NCBI GenBank assembly: GCA_037189585.1
Contig: JBBCJA010000012.1
Coordinates: 62,001 to 126,000, forward strand
Direction: 5' to 3'
Length of the DNA: 64,000 nucleotides
Source: JAEXNA01 sp037189585
Lineage (GTDB): Bacteria; Vulcanimicrobiota; Xenobia; Xenobiales; JADMJV01
Shown: positions 8,972-17,128 of the stretch, one piece after another
Layout of the letters: the number at the start of each line of letters is the position of its first letter
Numbering within the stretch: position 1 is the stretch's first letter
Position numbers and translations under genes: made by a program
The notes under the pieces: model-generated
The model's database searches: none
Seen by the model: only the letters and a program-made list of their open reading frames with translations
Told to the model about the DNA's origin: nothing

Positions 8972-9640
8972 CTAGCCTAGACGGTAACCGCCGCCACGGA
9001 CGGTGCGGAGCAACGGACTAGGATGATCTTTGTCTATCTTTATTCGGAGACGGCAGATCTGAGTGTCCACCACGTTACTCTGGGGGTCGAAGTGGATGTC
9101 CCACACCTTTTCAAGCAACATCGTCCTAGTCAGGACACGTCCCGCGTTACGCATCAAAATCTCGAGGAGCTTCATCTCCCTGGGGAGAAGTTGAATCTCT
9201 TGACCGGCTCGAGTCACCCTTCGCTCCCAGAGGTCCATCTCCAGGTCCTCCACGATCAACACCGGAGAGCTCTCCGCCGCTCCCCGACGACGGGTCAGAG
9301 ACTCCACCCGAGCCAGGAGCTCGGCGAAGGCGAAAGGCTTCACCAGATAGTCGTCCGCTCCGGCTCTAAGGCCGTCCACGCGGTCGTCCACTTCCCCCAG
9401 CGCGCTCAACAAAAGCACCGGCGTCTCGTTTCCATCGGTGCGCAACATCTTGAGCAGCTTCATTCCGTCTCGTTTGGGCAGCATGCGGTCGAGAATGATG
9501 ACGTCGAACCTCGCGCCCAGAGCCTGGTGAAGCCCCTCCTCGCCATCAGGAGAGTGCTCCACCATGTGCCCGCTCTCTCCGAGGCCTTTCACCAGATATC
9601 TCGCGACCTCTTGATCGTCTTCTATGAGAAGAATGTGCAT
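8972..9640 (-). CDS. OmpR/PhoB-family response regulator
   Basis: 222 residues. Receiver domain with the acidic pocket (EDD at 7-9), phospho-acceptor Asp51 (ILDRMLPKRDG) and Lys in DDYLVKPFAF (about 101). The C-terminal winged helix is of OmpR type (LLPREMKLLEILMRN, NVVDTQICRLRIKID, LLRTVRGGGYRLG). It is transcribed first, ahead of its kinase. The 16-bp dyad at 9690-9705, 50 bp upstream of the ATG, also lies in front of other genes in this window and could be part of its promoter region. Confidence 0.93.
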   Translation of the reverse strand: MHILLIEDDQEVARYLVKGLGESGHMVEHSPDGEEGLHQALGARFDVIILDRMLPKRDGMKLLKMLRTDGNETPVLLLSALGEVDDRVDGLRAGADDYLVKPFAFAELLARVESLTRRRGAAESSPVLIVEDLEMDLWERRVTRAGQEIQLLPREMKLLEILMRNAGRVLTRTMLLEKVWDIHFDPQSNVVDTQICRLRIKIDKDHPSPLLRTVRGGGYRLG

Positions 9641-9689
9641 GGGTTCTCGATCTGATTCTGGAAAGAGATCGGGGACCCTCCGCCCTCAC

Positions 9690-9705
9690 ATTGCAAGGCC
9701 GTAAT
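9690..9705. promoter_or_regulatory. solo copy of the ATTAC/GTAAT-type dyad
   Basis: The 16 bases ATTGCAAGGCCGTAAT match the dyad in the copies at 12432-12447, 20009-20024 and 29103-29118. It shares ~20 contiguous near-identical bases with the 12432 copy (from the dyad into the preceding CCCTCA/CCCACA). It lies 50 bp upstream of the response regulator start. The rest of the ~60-bp element is not recognisable here. A protein-binding role is inferred. Confidence 0.5.
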
Positions 9706-9715
9706 CTTCGTGAAG

Positions 9716-10087
9716 TCATTGCTATCAGCAAAACTGGCAGCACTGCCCGCTCAGAGTCCTCGCTATCAAGAAAACTGGCAGCACTGCCCGCTTAGAGTCC
9801 TCGCTATCAAGAAAACTGGCAGCACTGCCCGCTCGGATTCATTGCTATCAAAGAAAACCGGCAGCACTACCCGCTCGGATTCATTGCTATCAAGAAAACC
9901 GGCAGCACTGCCCGCTTAGAGTCCTCGCTATCAAGAAAACTGGCAGCACTGCCCGCTCGGATTCATTGCTATCAAAGAAAACCGGCAGCACTGCCCGCTT
10001 AGAGTCCTCGCTATCAAGAAAACTGGCAGCACTGCCCGCTCGGAGTCCTCGCTATCAAGAAAACTGGCAGCACTGCCCCCGCGAGGT
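9716..10087. repeat. 41-bp tandem repeat array 1 (9 units)
   Basis: Nine units of 41-42 bp, each with a core like CTATCAAGAAAACTGGCAGC followed by a short dyad GGCAG-CA-CTGCC. Core starts are near 9722, 9763, 9804, 9845, 9887, 9928, 9969, 10011 and 10052. Two sub-types alternate: one with TCCTCG before the core and ACTGG inside it, the other with TTCATTG and ACCGG. The period is not a multiple of three and there are no unique spacers, so this is neither a coding repeat nor a CRISPR. The same core makes up the array at 34640-35115 on the opposite strand. Confidence 0.9.
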
Positions 10088-10136
10088 CTTCGGCCTGCTC
10101 TGAATCCGACATGACTCGGTCCTGTGGCTCTGACCA

Positions 10137-10175
10137 CTTTAAAGACAAGGGCCCAGCTAGTGGCCGGGCCTTGTC
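10137..10175 (-). terminator. intrinsic terminator of the low-complexity protein gene
   Basis: Stem arms 10144-10154 and 10166-10175 (GACAAGGGCCC against GGGCCTTGTC, one bulged base). On the (-) strand the hairpin is followed by TTTAAAG. It lies just past the stop at 10197. Confidence 0.75.
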
Positions 10176-10196
10176 CTACCGATGAGATGCCTTGGT

Positions 10197-11297
10197 CTAG
10201 GCGAACACGCCGCCACCGGAGGTAACTCGATTCTGGTTGTTGTTCCCAGAGGAGGGTTGTTGCATCCCCGGGGTAGTGACGTTTCCACCGCCACCGCCGA
10301 GTTCAAGAGCCAGGCCGACCAGCTGGTGAGTTTCGGCCTTGATGCCCTGGTTCTGCTGTCCTCCGGCCTGCTGGTAGACCTGAGCCAGATTCTTGGTCAG
10401 GGCCCCGAGCGACTCTTGCCCACCACCGTTGCCGCCAAAGTTTCCTCGGCCGACGTTAGCCTGCACCGACCCACCGGCACTTCCGTTTTGTCCACCACCT
10501 AGGAAGCCTCCGAGGCCGGCTTGTGGCTGGACTTGTCCACCACCGGCGTTACCGTTTCCACCACCCGTCGCGAGGGTGATGATCTTGGTGGCCATCTGGG
10601 TCAACTGGGTGTCGAGTTGGTTGGCGCCGTTGATGGCGTTCATCGGATTGATGGCATTCGGGGCCTGTGCGGGTTGAGCAGCTTGAGCGGGCTGCGCGGC
10701 CTGAGGCTCGCCACCACCACTGGGACTTCCACCGCCGCTAGGACTTCCGCCACCCGACGATCCTTGACCTCCGGCCTGTTCTTCTTGAGCCTTGAAGTTC
10801 TCCATCAGGCCTTCGAGCAGACCCTTGATCTCTTCAATCTCCTTTTTCATATCTTCTCTTTCCCTGTCGACAGGCGGCTTCTCGTCAACAGGAGGTTTCT
10901 CGTCAACAGGCGGTTTGCCATCATCAGGCACGGGCATGATACCGTCCATTTCGTCATCGGGGTTGGGTTTTCTGGGTCCGTCCACCGGTTTGCCGTCACG
11001 AACTCGAGGGTCAGGAACGGGCTTGCCGTCGGCATCGGTGAAACCAGTGCTTTCGCGAGGGTCGAGCTCGACTATTCGGTTCTCGTCACCAGTGCGGCTT
11101 CTGCGACTCTCTGTCAGTTCGTTACTCAGGCTAACCCGATCTCCGGTAGAGGGAGACTTCGAGGTCTCCTCGCTCTTCTTGGTTTGTTGTTGAGCTTTAG
11201 GAGCTTCGGTCTTTTTGGCGGCTTCGCTCTTCTTGGGAGCTTGGGTGCGCTTGGGAGCGGACTTGACGCTGGAGCTGCTGGTTTTCTTGATCGACAT
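10197..11297 (-). CDS. low-complexity, Lys/Pro/Gly-rich protein of unknown function
   Basis: 366 residues from the ATG at 11297 (MSIKKTSSSS), which has AGAGG just upstream; a frame-open extension to 11345 lacks such a site. The N-terminal ~60 residues are Lys/Ala/Ser-rich. A middle part contains three DEKPPV repeats and short 'DGKPV' repeats, then a coiled-coil-like stretch (REDMKKEIEEIKGLLEGLMENFKAQ is the core, about residues 140-165). The C-terminal half is Gly/Asn/Gln-rich (GGGSPSGGG, GGGQNGSAGG). No signal peptide or membrane segment is seen. It could be a disordered scaffold or surface-matrix-type protein; no family is recognised. Confidence 0.75.
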   Translation of the reverse strand: MSIKKTSSSSVKSAPKRTQAPKKSEAAKKTEAPKAQQQTKKSEETSKSPSTGDRVSLSNELTESRRSRTGDENRIVELDPRESTGFTDADGKPVPDPRVRDGKPVDGPRKPNPDDEMDGIMPVPDDGKPPVDEKPPVDEKPPVDREREDMKKEIEEIKGLLEGLMENFKAQEEQAGGQGSSGGGSPSGGGSPSGGGEPQAAQPAQAAQPAQAPNAINPMNAINGANQLDTQLTQMATKIITLATGGGNGNAGGGQVQPQAGLGGFLGGGQNGSAGGSVQANVGRGNFGGNGGGQESLGALTKNLAQVYQQAGGQQNQGIKAETHQLVGLALELGGGGGNVTTPGMQQPSSGNNNQNRVTSGGGVFA

Positions 11298-11456
11298 AGT
11301 GGCCTCTTTCCTCGCGGGCTCGTGTCCCGTATTCTTCTTGACCACAAGATATCGCTTCGGTCCAAGGCGACCCCAAGATGGTCGCAGAGCTATGTTGCGA
11401 AGTTGTTAACAGATGGACACGTTTTTGACTCAAGCAGTTCTGGAAGCTCTGAGCGA

Positions 11457-12386
11457 TCAAAGCGATGTCCTTCGGAGGACGACCAGGAGACTGGTGGAGC
11501 CCGAGCGCTCGGTCCAAAGGTCGTCAAGCTCTAGCAGCTCTCTGGTCAAGGCGATGATCAGCCGGCGATAGGCCCGCTTGAGCCAAGAACACTTGAGAGC
11601 GCGCCTCGTCAGCCAGTCCGGTGCCGGTCCACCCTGCTTGAAATTGAGACTTTCGAACAGGCTCGCGACGGTCATGGCGTCTCTGGAGAAAAACGGAGTG
11701 GCCGACACGAATTCCCACCGGTCATCGATATGTTCTCTCCACCAGGCGGCGCCAGGGACCAGGTTCTGCCGGCTGCTGGCGAGCTTGTCGTTGGCAAGTC
11801 TCCGGGCCAGGGCGTGCCGTCCCAAGCCTTCAGCCAGCCGTATGGTCCAGATGGAGTCGAGCCATCCGGCCGTGTTGTCGGTCAAAAGCAGTAGCCCTCC
11901 GGGGCGGAGTACCCTCGCGGCTTCCTCCATGACCGGGGAGCGCCGGTCGCTCTGATGGACCACGTTGTTGAGCCGGTAGACGTCTACCGAGTCGGCGGGA
12001 AGGGCCAGGGCCGCCGGGTCGAGCTGGTCCGAGAGTCGGCCCTCAGGAGGACTCCAGCCGAGTGACGAGGTGCCCACATTGAGACTCTCCCACTTCGAGC
12101 CATCATCCTCGGCGGCGTACACCCGCGATTGAAGCATGAGAGTCAAGATGGGATACAAGCGGGTGGGATAGCGGGACCAAAGTTCCTCGAGATATCCGTC
12201 GGGGGGCTCCCACAGCAGCTCGACCCGCTTTCTTGTTCGAGGAGCCAAGGCCAACAGAGCGGCGGAGTACAGTCCAGGCATGAGCAGGAGAGAAAAGGTC
12301 TTGCAGAGCCGAGCGACGGTCAGCGGAAGTTGGAGGGGAGGCCTCCCGTCGGAGGGATCAAACTTTATCAAGCCTTGGTCGACCAT
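11457..12386 (-). CDS. class I SAM-dependent methyltransferase (Methyltransf_11-like)
   Basis: 309 residues. The middle holds a recognisable C-terminal half of a Rossmann methyltransferase: LPADSVDVYRLNNVVHQ, then EEAARVLRPGGLLLLTDNT (motifs of strands 4-5). A classic glycine-rich motif I (VLDxGxGxG) is not obvious; the equivalent region reads LNVGTSSLGWSP, so SAM binding may be atypical. The substrate is unknown. The ~60-bp element ends 2 bp before its ATG. It is divergent from the histidine kinase that starts at 12502. Confidence 0.7.
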   Translation of the reverse strand: MVDQGLIKFDPSDGRPPLQLPLTVARLCKTFSLLLMPGLYSAALLALAPRTRKRVELLWEPPDGYLEELWSRYPTRLYPILTLMLQSRVYAAEDDGSKWESLNVGTSSLGWSPPEGRLSDQLDPAALALPADSVDVYRLNNVVHQSDRRSPVMEEAARVLRPGGLLLLTDNTAGWLDSIWTIRLAEGLGRHALARRLANDKLASSRQNLVPGAAWWREHIDDRWEFVSATPFFSRDAMTVASLFESLNFKQGGPAPDWLTRRALKCSWLKRAYRRLIIALTRELLELDDLWTERSGSTSLLVVLRRTSL

Positions 12387-12388
12387 CC

Positions 12389-12447
12389 CGGTGAGCCTAA
12401 CAGGCGCGCCTTACGACCAGCTTGCGCCCACATTGCAAGGCTGTAAT
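12389..12447. promoter_or_regulatory. ~60-bp dispersed intergenic element, copy upstream of methyltransferase and kinase
   Basis: Left part GTGAGCCTAACAGG matches the copy at 19971 (GCGAGCCTACCAGA). The right part is the dyad ATTGCAAGGCTGTAAT (12432-12447). It sits between divergent genes, 2 bp from the methyltransferase start and 54 bp before the kinase ATG, so it could regulate either. Confidence 0.6.
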
Positions 12448-12501
12448 CCAAAGCGCGTCCTCCAAGGTTTTTCAGGAGGCTCGGATAAGCGAGCAAGGTT
12501 C

Positions 12502-13893
12502 ATGAAAACCTTTCGCAGCCGATTGACAACGGCCCTAGCGGGCTCTACCGCAGCCTTTCTCTCCCTCTTTTGCCTGTTGCTCTATCTCTGGTGTCGGGCG
12601 GCCTTTTTGGCCGATCTCGACGGCGACCTCGAAGCCATTCTCCGAGCCGATTTCGCCGCCCACGAGGCCCCCTCGAAAGAGCAGGCCAGGCCCGAGCGCA
12701 GGCCTCACGACAATGATGGGTCTCACCTCTTCAAGCTGCTGGTGGACCTCGAGGGCAAAGTGATGAGCTACTCAGGCCGTGACGGTGAGGCTCCTCCCGC
12801 ACTGCCGCCGGGCTTGTTAAAGTCGGCTCTTCAGGGAGGTCCGACCTTCTTGGATCTGGAGTTCCACGACGATCTCTATCGAACTTTGACCAGTCCGGTG
12901 AAAGTCGACTCACGCCCCATGCTCGAGGTGCTGGGGATCTCCCAGGAACCGATGCAAGAGTCCCTGCGCGAGCTACGAAGAGTTCTTGGCGTGGCTCTTT
13001 TGGTCGGGATCGTTCTGGTCGCCCTAGTCTCCAATCGGGTCGCGGCCTACCTGACCAACCCCCTGGAACGCATCTTGAACCAACTCGAATCGGTCACCTC
13101 CACGGGGGACCCCGCCCTTCGGCTGACCGGGCGCTACGAGGACCGCGAGATGGTCGGCCTGCAGCGGCAGGTCAACGCCATGTTGGAACGGCTGGAGGCG
13201 AGCTTTCGCTCCCAGCAGCAGTTCATCTCCAACGCCTCTCACGAGCTCCGCGCGCCGCTGGCCAACTTGACCCTGGCCATCGACGTGTGTCTACGGAGAC
13301 CACGCGCCGCCCATGAGTATCGCGAGGCTTTGGAGACCTGCCTGGGCGAGACCAAGCGTCTGACGGAGATGTCCAACCAGCTCCTTCAACTGAGCAAGTC
13401 GGATGAAGGGGCTCTGGTGGTGCAGGCTGGGACCGTCGAGCTTCTTCAACTCTCTCGTTCGAGTCTCGCCCGTAAGGAGATGGCCGCCCGGGACAAGGGA
13501 ATTCGTCTGATCGTCGGTGGGGGTCAGGTAAGCTTGCCCGCGGACCCCGTGATGATCGCCCAGGTTCTGGACAACCTGCTCGACAACGCCATCCGCTATT
13601 CTCCAGCCGGCTCCACCGTCACGGTCTTCACAGCCCGCCGGGCCTCGAGCGCCGAGATTTCGGTGAGCGACGCCGGGCCCGGCTTGAGCGCCGAGCAGAT
13701 CGAGCACATTTTCGAGCGCTTCTATCGGGCCGACCCATCCCGCCAAAGGGGTACCGGAGGAACCGGCCTGGGCCTCGCCATTTCGCGAGCCATCGCCCAC
13801 GCTCACGGGGGAGAGCTGCTGGTGAAAAGCGTGCCTGGCGAGGGAACGACCTTCACCCTTCAGTTACCGCTATCCGAGCTCTCCAGCATATAG
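12502..13893 (+). CDS. sensor histidine kinase (lipid A/LPS operon partner)
   Basis: 463 residues from the ATG at 12502, which is followed by a normal N-terminus (MKTFRSRLTTALAG) and preceded by GAGCAAGG; the longer open frame from 12280 runs antisense into the methyltransferase and is not used. TM1 is at about 12-32 and TM2 at 160-180 with a periplasmic domain of ~125 residues between, then HAMP, HisKA with His247 (SNASHELRAPLANL) and HATPase_c (DNLLDNAIRYS, SDAGPGLS, GTGLGLAIS). Its likely partner regulator (13860-14546) is on the opposite strand and the two genes overlap tail-to-tail by 34 bp. Confidence 0.9.
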   Translation: MKTFRSRLTTALAGSTAAFLSLFCLLLYLWCRAAFLADLDGDLEAILRADFAAHEAPSKEQARPERRPHDNDGSHLFKLLVDLEGKVMSYSGRDGEAPPALPPGLLKSALQGGPTFLDLEFHDDLYRTLTSPVKVDSRPMLEVLGISQEPMQESLRELRRVLGVALLVGIVLVALVSNRVAAYLTNPLERILNQLESVTSTGDPALRLTGRYEDREMVGLQRQVNAMLERLEASFRSQQQFISNASHELRAPLANLTLAIDVCLRRPRAAHEYREALETCLGETKRLTEMSNQLLQLSKSDEGALVVQAGTVELLQLSRSSLARKEMAARDKGIRLIVGGGQVSLPADPVMIAQVLDNLLDNAIRYSPAGSTVTVFTARRASSAEISVSDAGPGLSAEQIEHIFERFYRADPSRQRGTGGTGLGLAISRAIAHAHGGELLVKSVPGEGTTFTLQLPLSELSSI

Positions 13894-14546
13894 CCCGAGC
13901 CTCGCACGGTTCGTAGCATCTCGGCGTGTTTTCCCAACTTCTTGCGCAGGTAGCCCACGTACACGTCCACCACGTTGGAATTCGGTTCGGCGTTCGACTC
14001 CCAGACCGCTTCCCAAAGTACCGTCCGGCTCACCACCTGGCGGGCCCGGCGGGCCAAAACCTCCAGAAGGTGCAGCTCGCGCGCGGTGAGCTCCAAGTGT
14101 TGCCCCTCCAGACTCGCCTCTTTGCGTAGCGGGTCCACCGTCAGAGGGCCGATGACCAGCCGGCTGTCGAGCTCTTCATTGTGGTGGAACGGGCGTCGTA
14201 GCAAGGCCCGAACACGGGCCAGCAGCTCCTCGAAGGCGAAAGGCTTGACCAGGTAGTCGTCGGCGCCCGAGTCCAGTCCGAAGACCCGATCCACCACCGA
14301 CTGCCGCCCCGATAAGATGAGAATGGGCGCCTTCAAACCCTGAGCCCTCCATTCCGAGCAGAGCTCGAAGCCATTCCGACCGGGCAGCATGACGTCGAGA
14401 AGGATGAGATCGAACTCCTGCATGTGGACCGCCTCATCGGCCAGCTCCGCGCAACGGGCGACCTCCACCGAGTAGCCCTCCTCCGTCAGGCCGCGTCGAA
14501 GGTAGGAGGCGGTGATCGTCTCATCCTCGACGATCAAAATTTTCAT
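13860..14546 (-). CDS. OmpR/PhoB-family response regulator at the end of the LPS modification operon
   Basis: 228 residues from the ATG at 14546 (MKILIVEDET). Receiver with EDE pocket, Asp51 (LILLDVMLPGRNG) and DDYLVKPFAF. C-terminal OmpR winged helix (LELTARELHLLEVLARRA, NVVDVYVGYLRKKLG, LRTVRGSGYML). The start overlaps the stop of the LAB_N gene (ATGA 14543-14546), so it is translated as the last gene of the lipid A operon. Its 3' end overlaps that of the convergent kinase. A feedback role on the envelope-modification genes, as in PmrA-type systems, is inferred. Confidence 0.92.
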   Translation of the reverse strand: MKILIVEDETITASYLRRGLTEEGYSVEVARCAELADEAVHMQEFDLILLDVMLPGRNGFELCSEWRAQGLKAPILILSGRQSVVDRVFGLDSGADDYLVKPFAFEELLARVRALLRRPFHHNEELDSRLVIGPLTVDPLRKEASLEGQHLELTARELHLLEVLARRARQVVSRTVLWEAVWESNAEPNSNVVDVYVGYLRKKLGKHAEMLRTVRGSGYMLESSDSGN

Positions 14547-14800
14547 GGGGACCTTCGCACCATCGTGAGATTGCGGATATAGATCACAAAGCCTGTCAAC
14601 TGTCCCACCACAAACACCGGATCCCCCCGGTGGAGAGCGTAAACTAAAAGTCCGGCCGCGCCCAGCAAACTCCAGTACCAGAAGGAGACCGGGATGACGC
14701 TCTCCTTGCGACGCTCCGACTCGAGCCACTGAACAAGAAAGCGCATGAAAAAGCAACCCTGGGCCAACAGCCCCAGCCAGGTCCAGGCGGTCTCGCTCAT
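14543..14800 (-). CDS. lipid A biosynthesis N-terminal domain (LAB_N) membrane protein
   Basis: 85 residues with two to three membrane helices. The pattern LGLLAQGCFFMRFLVQWLESERRKES...PVSFWYWSLLGAAGLLVYALHRGDPVFVVGQLTG...IYIRNL is characteristic of LAB_N (PF07578), small proteins found beside ArnT/GT2 genes. The start at 14800 overlaps the GT2 stop (ATGA), and its stop overlaps the regulator's ATG. It probably works with the GT2 in moving or using an undecaprenyl-linked sugar, an inference from context. Confidence 0.88.
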   Translation of the reverse strand: MSETAWTWLGLLAQGCFFMRFLVQWLESERRKESVIPVSFWYWSLLGAAGLLVYALHRGDPVFVVGQLTGFVIYIRNLTMVRRSP

Positions 14801-15615
14801 CCTCCCATCTCCTCGGCGTCGTAGACGGGATAGCGGCTCTTGAGCCAAAGAAATCCTAACAGGTCCGGTATGGTGGCCTTCAGCCTCTGCCAACTTCCGT
14901 ACTTGGTCCGTCCCGCCGTTCTGGCTCGGTGGGAGACCGGAACCTCCAGCACGCGGTATCCCTCCAGCTGAGCCAGGGCCGGCATGAAGCGGTGAGCGCC
15001 GTGAAAAAAGAGCAGCTCGTCGGCCAGTCGCCCGGTCATGACTTTCAAGCTGCACCCGGTGTCGCTGATACCGTCGCCCGTCAATCCAGATCGAATGAGG
15101 TTGGCCGCGCGTGAGACCAGGCGGCGCCAAGCGTTGTCCTGACGCTGGCCACGAAGGCCACAGACCATGTCCGCGCGGTCAAGATAGCAGAGCATCATGG
15201 GAAGGTCGGCCGGATCGTTCTGGCCGTCTCCATCCATGGTGGCGACCGTCTCGTAGAGGGAGGCTCGCAGGCCCACCAACAGGGCGGTCGACTGTCCCCG
15301 GTTGCTCTCGAGCCGAATCGCTCGCACGTTGGTCGAGCAAAGGGAGGCCAGCTCTCGCGGCGTGTCGTCGGAGCTGCCGTCGTCGACGAGCACAAGCTCC
15401 CAGGGCCGGTCGAGTGCCCTTAAGGCGTGGCTAACCTCTCCCACCAGAGGGGCGAGGTTCTCCGCCTCGTTGAAAACCGGCACCACCACCGACAGACCGG
15501 GCTCCCTAGGGAGACGCGGCGCGCGACAGGTCAGGCGTTGCCTGGGGCCACGGACGTAGCAGTATCCAGTGGCCAATCTCCTGGTGGGTCCAGGCTGGGT
15601 TGGCGTAAGTTCCAT
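14797..15615 (-). CDS. family 2 glycosyltransferase, DPM1/ArnC-like
   Basis: 272 residues. GT2 core: LSVVVPVFNEAENL, LVLVDDGSSDDTP, ATMDGDGQNDPADLP (DxD-type site) and SDTGCSLKVM. It lacks the C-terminal double membrane helices of ArnC, ending with a single soluble tail (FLWLKSRYPVYDAEEMGG). Probably transfers a sugar to undecaprenyl phosphate for use by the ArnT-like enzymes upstream. The listed ATG at 15615 gives a 110-bp overlap with the upstream transferase. A TTG at 15576 is an alternative, and the catalytic domain itself only starts near 15500, so the true start is uncertain. Confidence 0.88.
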   Translation of the reverse strand: MELTPTQPGPTRRLATGYCYVRGPRQRLTCRAPRLPREPGLSVVVPVFNEAENLAPLVGEVSHALRALDRPWELVLVDDGSSDDTPRELASLCSTNVRAIRLESNRGQSTALLVGLRASLYETVATMDGDGQNDPADLPMMLCYLDRADMVCGLRGQRQDNAWRRLVSRAANLIRSGLTGDGISDTGCSLKVMTGRLADELLFFHGAHRFMPALAQLEGYRVLEVPVSHRARTAGRTKYGSWQRLKATIPDLLGFLWLKSRYPVYDAEEMGG

Positions 15616-17128
15616 AGTCGGATCTCCTCACAACGATCAAAGTGGATGGGTCCGCTCGGCGAGAGGCGAAATAAGCGGAGAGGTCGGGATACAAAAAATC
15701 TTGGTAATCTTCGGGGTTCTGGAACCAGGTTTCGCGAGGATAGGAGACCTGAACCAGACGCCGTCCCAGGTAGTAGGGCAACCCGTGGAGATGGTCGGCC
15801 ACCTCCACAATCTCGCCCACAGGGCATTCTCGCTGAATGGTCTGAGCTAGACGACGGGCGCTGTAGGCTCCGTCACAGAGGCCCAAGGAGGAGGCCAGCA
15901 AGAGAAGCCCCGCCGCCCAACTACAGGCAGGCCATGCGAACCAGACCAACGCCCCGGTTCGTGAGCGAAAGGCCAGAGCAGCAAGACATGACATCCCCAG
16001 CAGAGCGGCCAGAGCGCTCAAGTGGTGGTAGGCTGGCTGAAGCTCGGGGGCAACACCGATGACCAGGTAGACCGAAAGAGCTAAGGTGAAGAGCGCCAGG
16101 GTGAAAAGCGCGGTCGTTCCTAGTGCGCGCAGCCGCCGCGGCTCTTGTCGCGCCGTCAGCAAAGCCAGCGCCGGGAAGATCGGCAGAAGATAGGTGGGCA
16201 GCTTAGAGCCGGCGCAAGAGAAGAAGAGCACGGGAACGATCAGCCAGAGAAGCAAGAATCGGTCGAGCTCGTTTCTTCTCTTCCAGGCCGCCGCCAGCGT
16301 GAGCGGTAGCCCGGTGGACCAAGGGAAGAACCCGGCGGCCAACACCGGAAGGTAGAACCACCATGCTCCCGGCCTTCCGTGCACCGTGGTCAGCATGCGT
16401 TGAGTCGTTTGAAAACGGAGAAAATAGTCCAGTAGACCCTCGTGCTGGAGGCAGACGATGACGTACCAGGGTAGCGCGAGGGCTAAGAACAAGGGGAGGC
16501 CGAGCCTCGGTCGCAGATTCCAAGAGAGCTTGCCCTGCATGCTCAGATGAAAGAGAGCAAGGACCGGTAGAACGATGACCAAACCTATCGGACCTTTGAC
16601 CATGAAGCCCGCTGCGAGAGAGAGCCAGAATCCCAGCCAGAATTTCCCTTCCGGGTGGTTCCTGGAGCGCCAGGCGCAGTAGAGGGCCGAAGTGACCGCC
16701 GCGGTCAAGAACATGTCGGTCAGCACCAGGCGGGAGAGGAACCAGAATTCGAGCGAGGTGACCAAGACCAGCACCGCGCGGCAGGCCTGCCCGCGACCTC
16801 CCTCTTGGGCAGCCCAGTACCAAGTCAGCCCCACGGTCCAAAGAGCCGCCAGCGCTACCGGAAGCCGCCCCGCCCATTCCGAGGTGCCCAACAGCTTCAG
16901 GGAGCCTCCCACCAACCAGAACGTTCCCGGCGGCTTATGAAAGTGATCGATGAAGTTCAAACGAGGGGTCAGCCAATCGCCGCTTTGGGCCATCTCCCAA
17001 GAGATCTCGAAAAAGCGGGCCTCGTTGTCCTCGAGCAGACCGTACGAGCCGAGTCCGAACAGGAGCAAGAGAAGCGATAGCGCCGCCACGGCGAGGGTGG
17101 GAAGATGAAAGCCGGGTCCTCTTCTCAA
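15506..17128 (-). CDS. ArnT-like/PMT-family integral membrane glycosyltransferase (copy 2)
   Basis: 540 residues with about ten to twelve predicted membrane helices. The first periplasmic loop has LLEDNEARFFEISWEMAQSG with the acidic motif used by GT83/GT39-type enzymes, then FHKPPGTFW, as in ArnT. Such enzymes take a sugar from undecaprenyl phosphate on the periplasmic side and put it on lipid A or another acceptor. It is a paralogue of the next gene upstream, sharing the HKPP motif, 'KLPTYLLPIFPALALL', and the loop DRV/QRM-TTVHxRxG. Its ATG overlaps that gene's stop (17125-17128). Confidence 0.88.
   Translation of the reverse strand: MRRGPGFHLPTLAVAALSLLLLLFGLGSYGLLEDNEARFFEISWEMAQSGDWLTPRLNFIDHFHKPPGTFWLVGGSLKLLGTSEWAGRLPVALAALWTVGLTWYWAAQEGGRGQACRAVLVLVTSLEFWFLSRLVLTDMFLTAAVTSALYCAWRSRNHPEGKFWLGFWLSLAAGFMVKGPIGLVIVLPVLALFHLSMQGKLSWNLRPRLGLPLFLALALPWYVIVCLQHEGLLDYFLRFQTTQRMLTTVHGRPGAWWFYLPVLAAGFFPWSTGLPLTLAAAWKRRNELDRFLLLWLIVPVLFFSCAGSKLPTYLLPIFPALALLTARQEPRRLRALGTTALFTLALFTLALSVYLVIGVAPELQPAYHHLSALAALLGMSCLAALAFRSRTGALVWFAWPACSWAAGLLLLASSLGLCDGAYSARRLAQTIQRECPVGEIVEVADHLHGLPYYLGRRLVQVSYPRETWFQNPEDYQDFLYPDLSAYFASRRADPSTLIVVRRSDYGTYANPAWTHQEIGHWILLRPWPQATPDLSRAASP

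Noticed and set aside
9716..10087. CRISPR array
   Set aside because: The whole 41-bp unit repeats; there are no unique spacers of constant length and no cas genes nearby.
12280..12501. 5' extension of the histidine kinase
   Set aside because: It runs antisense into the methyltransferase gene and lies before a normal membrane-anchor start at 12502.
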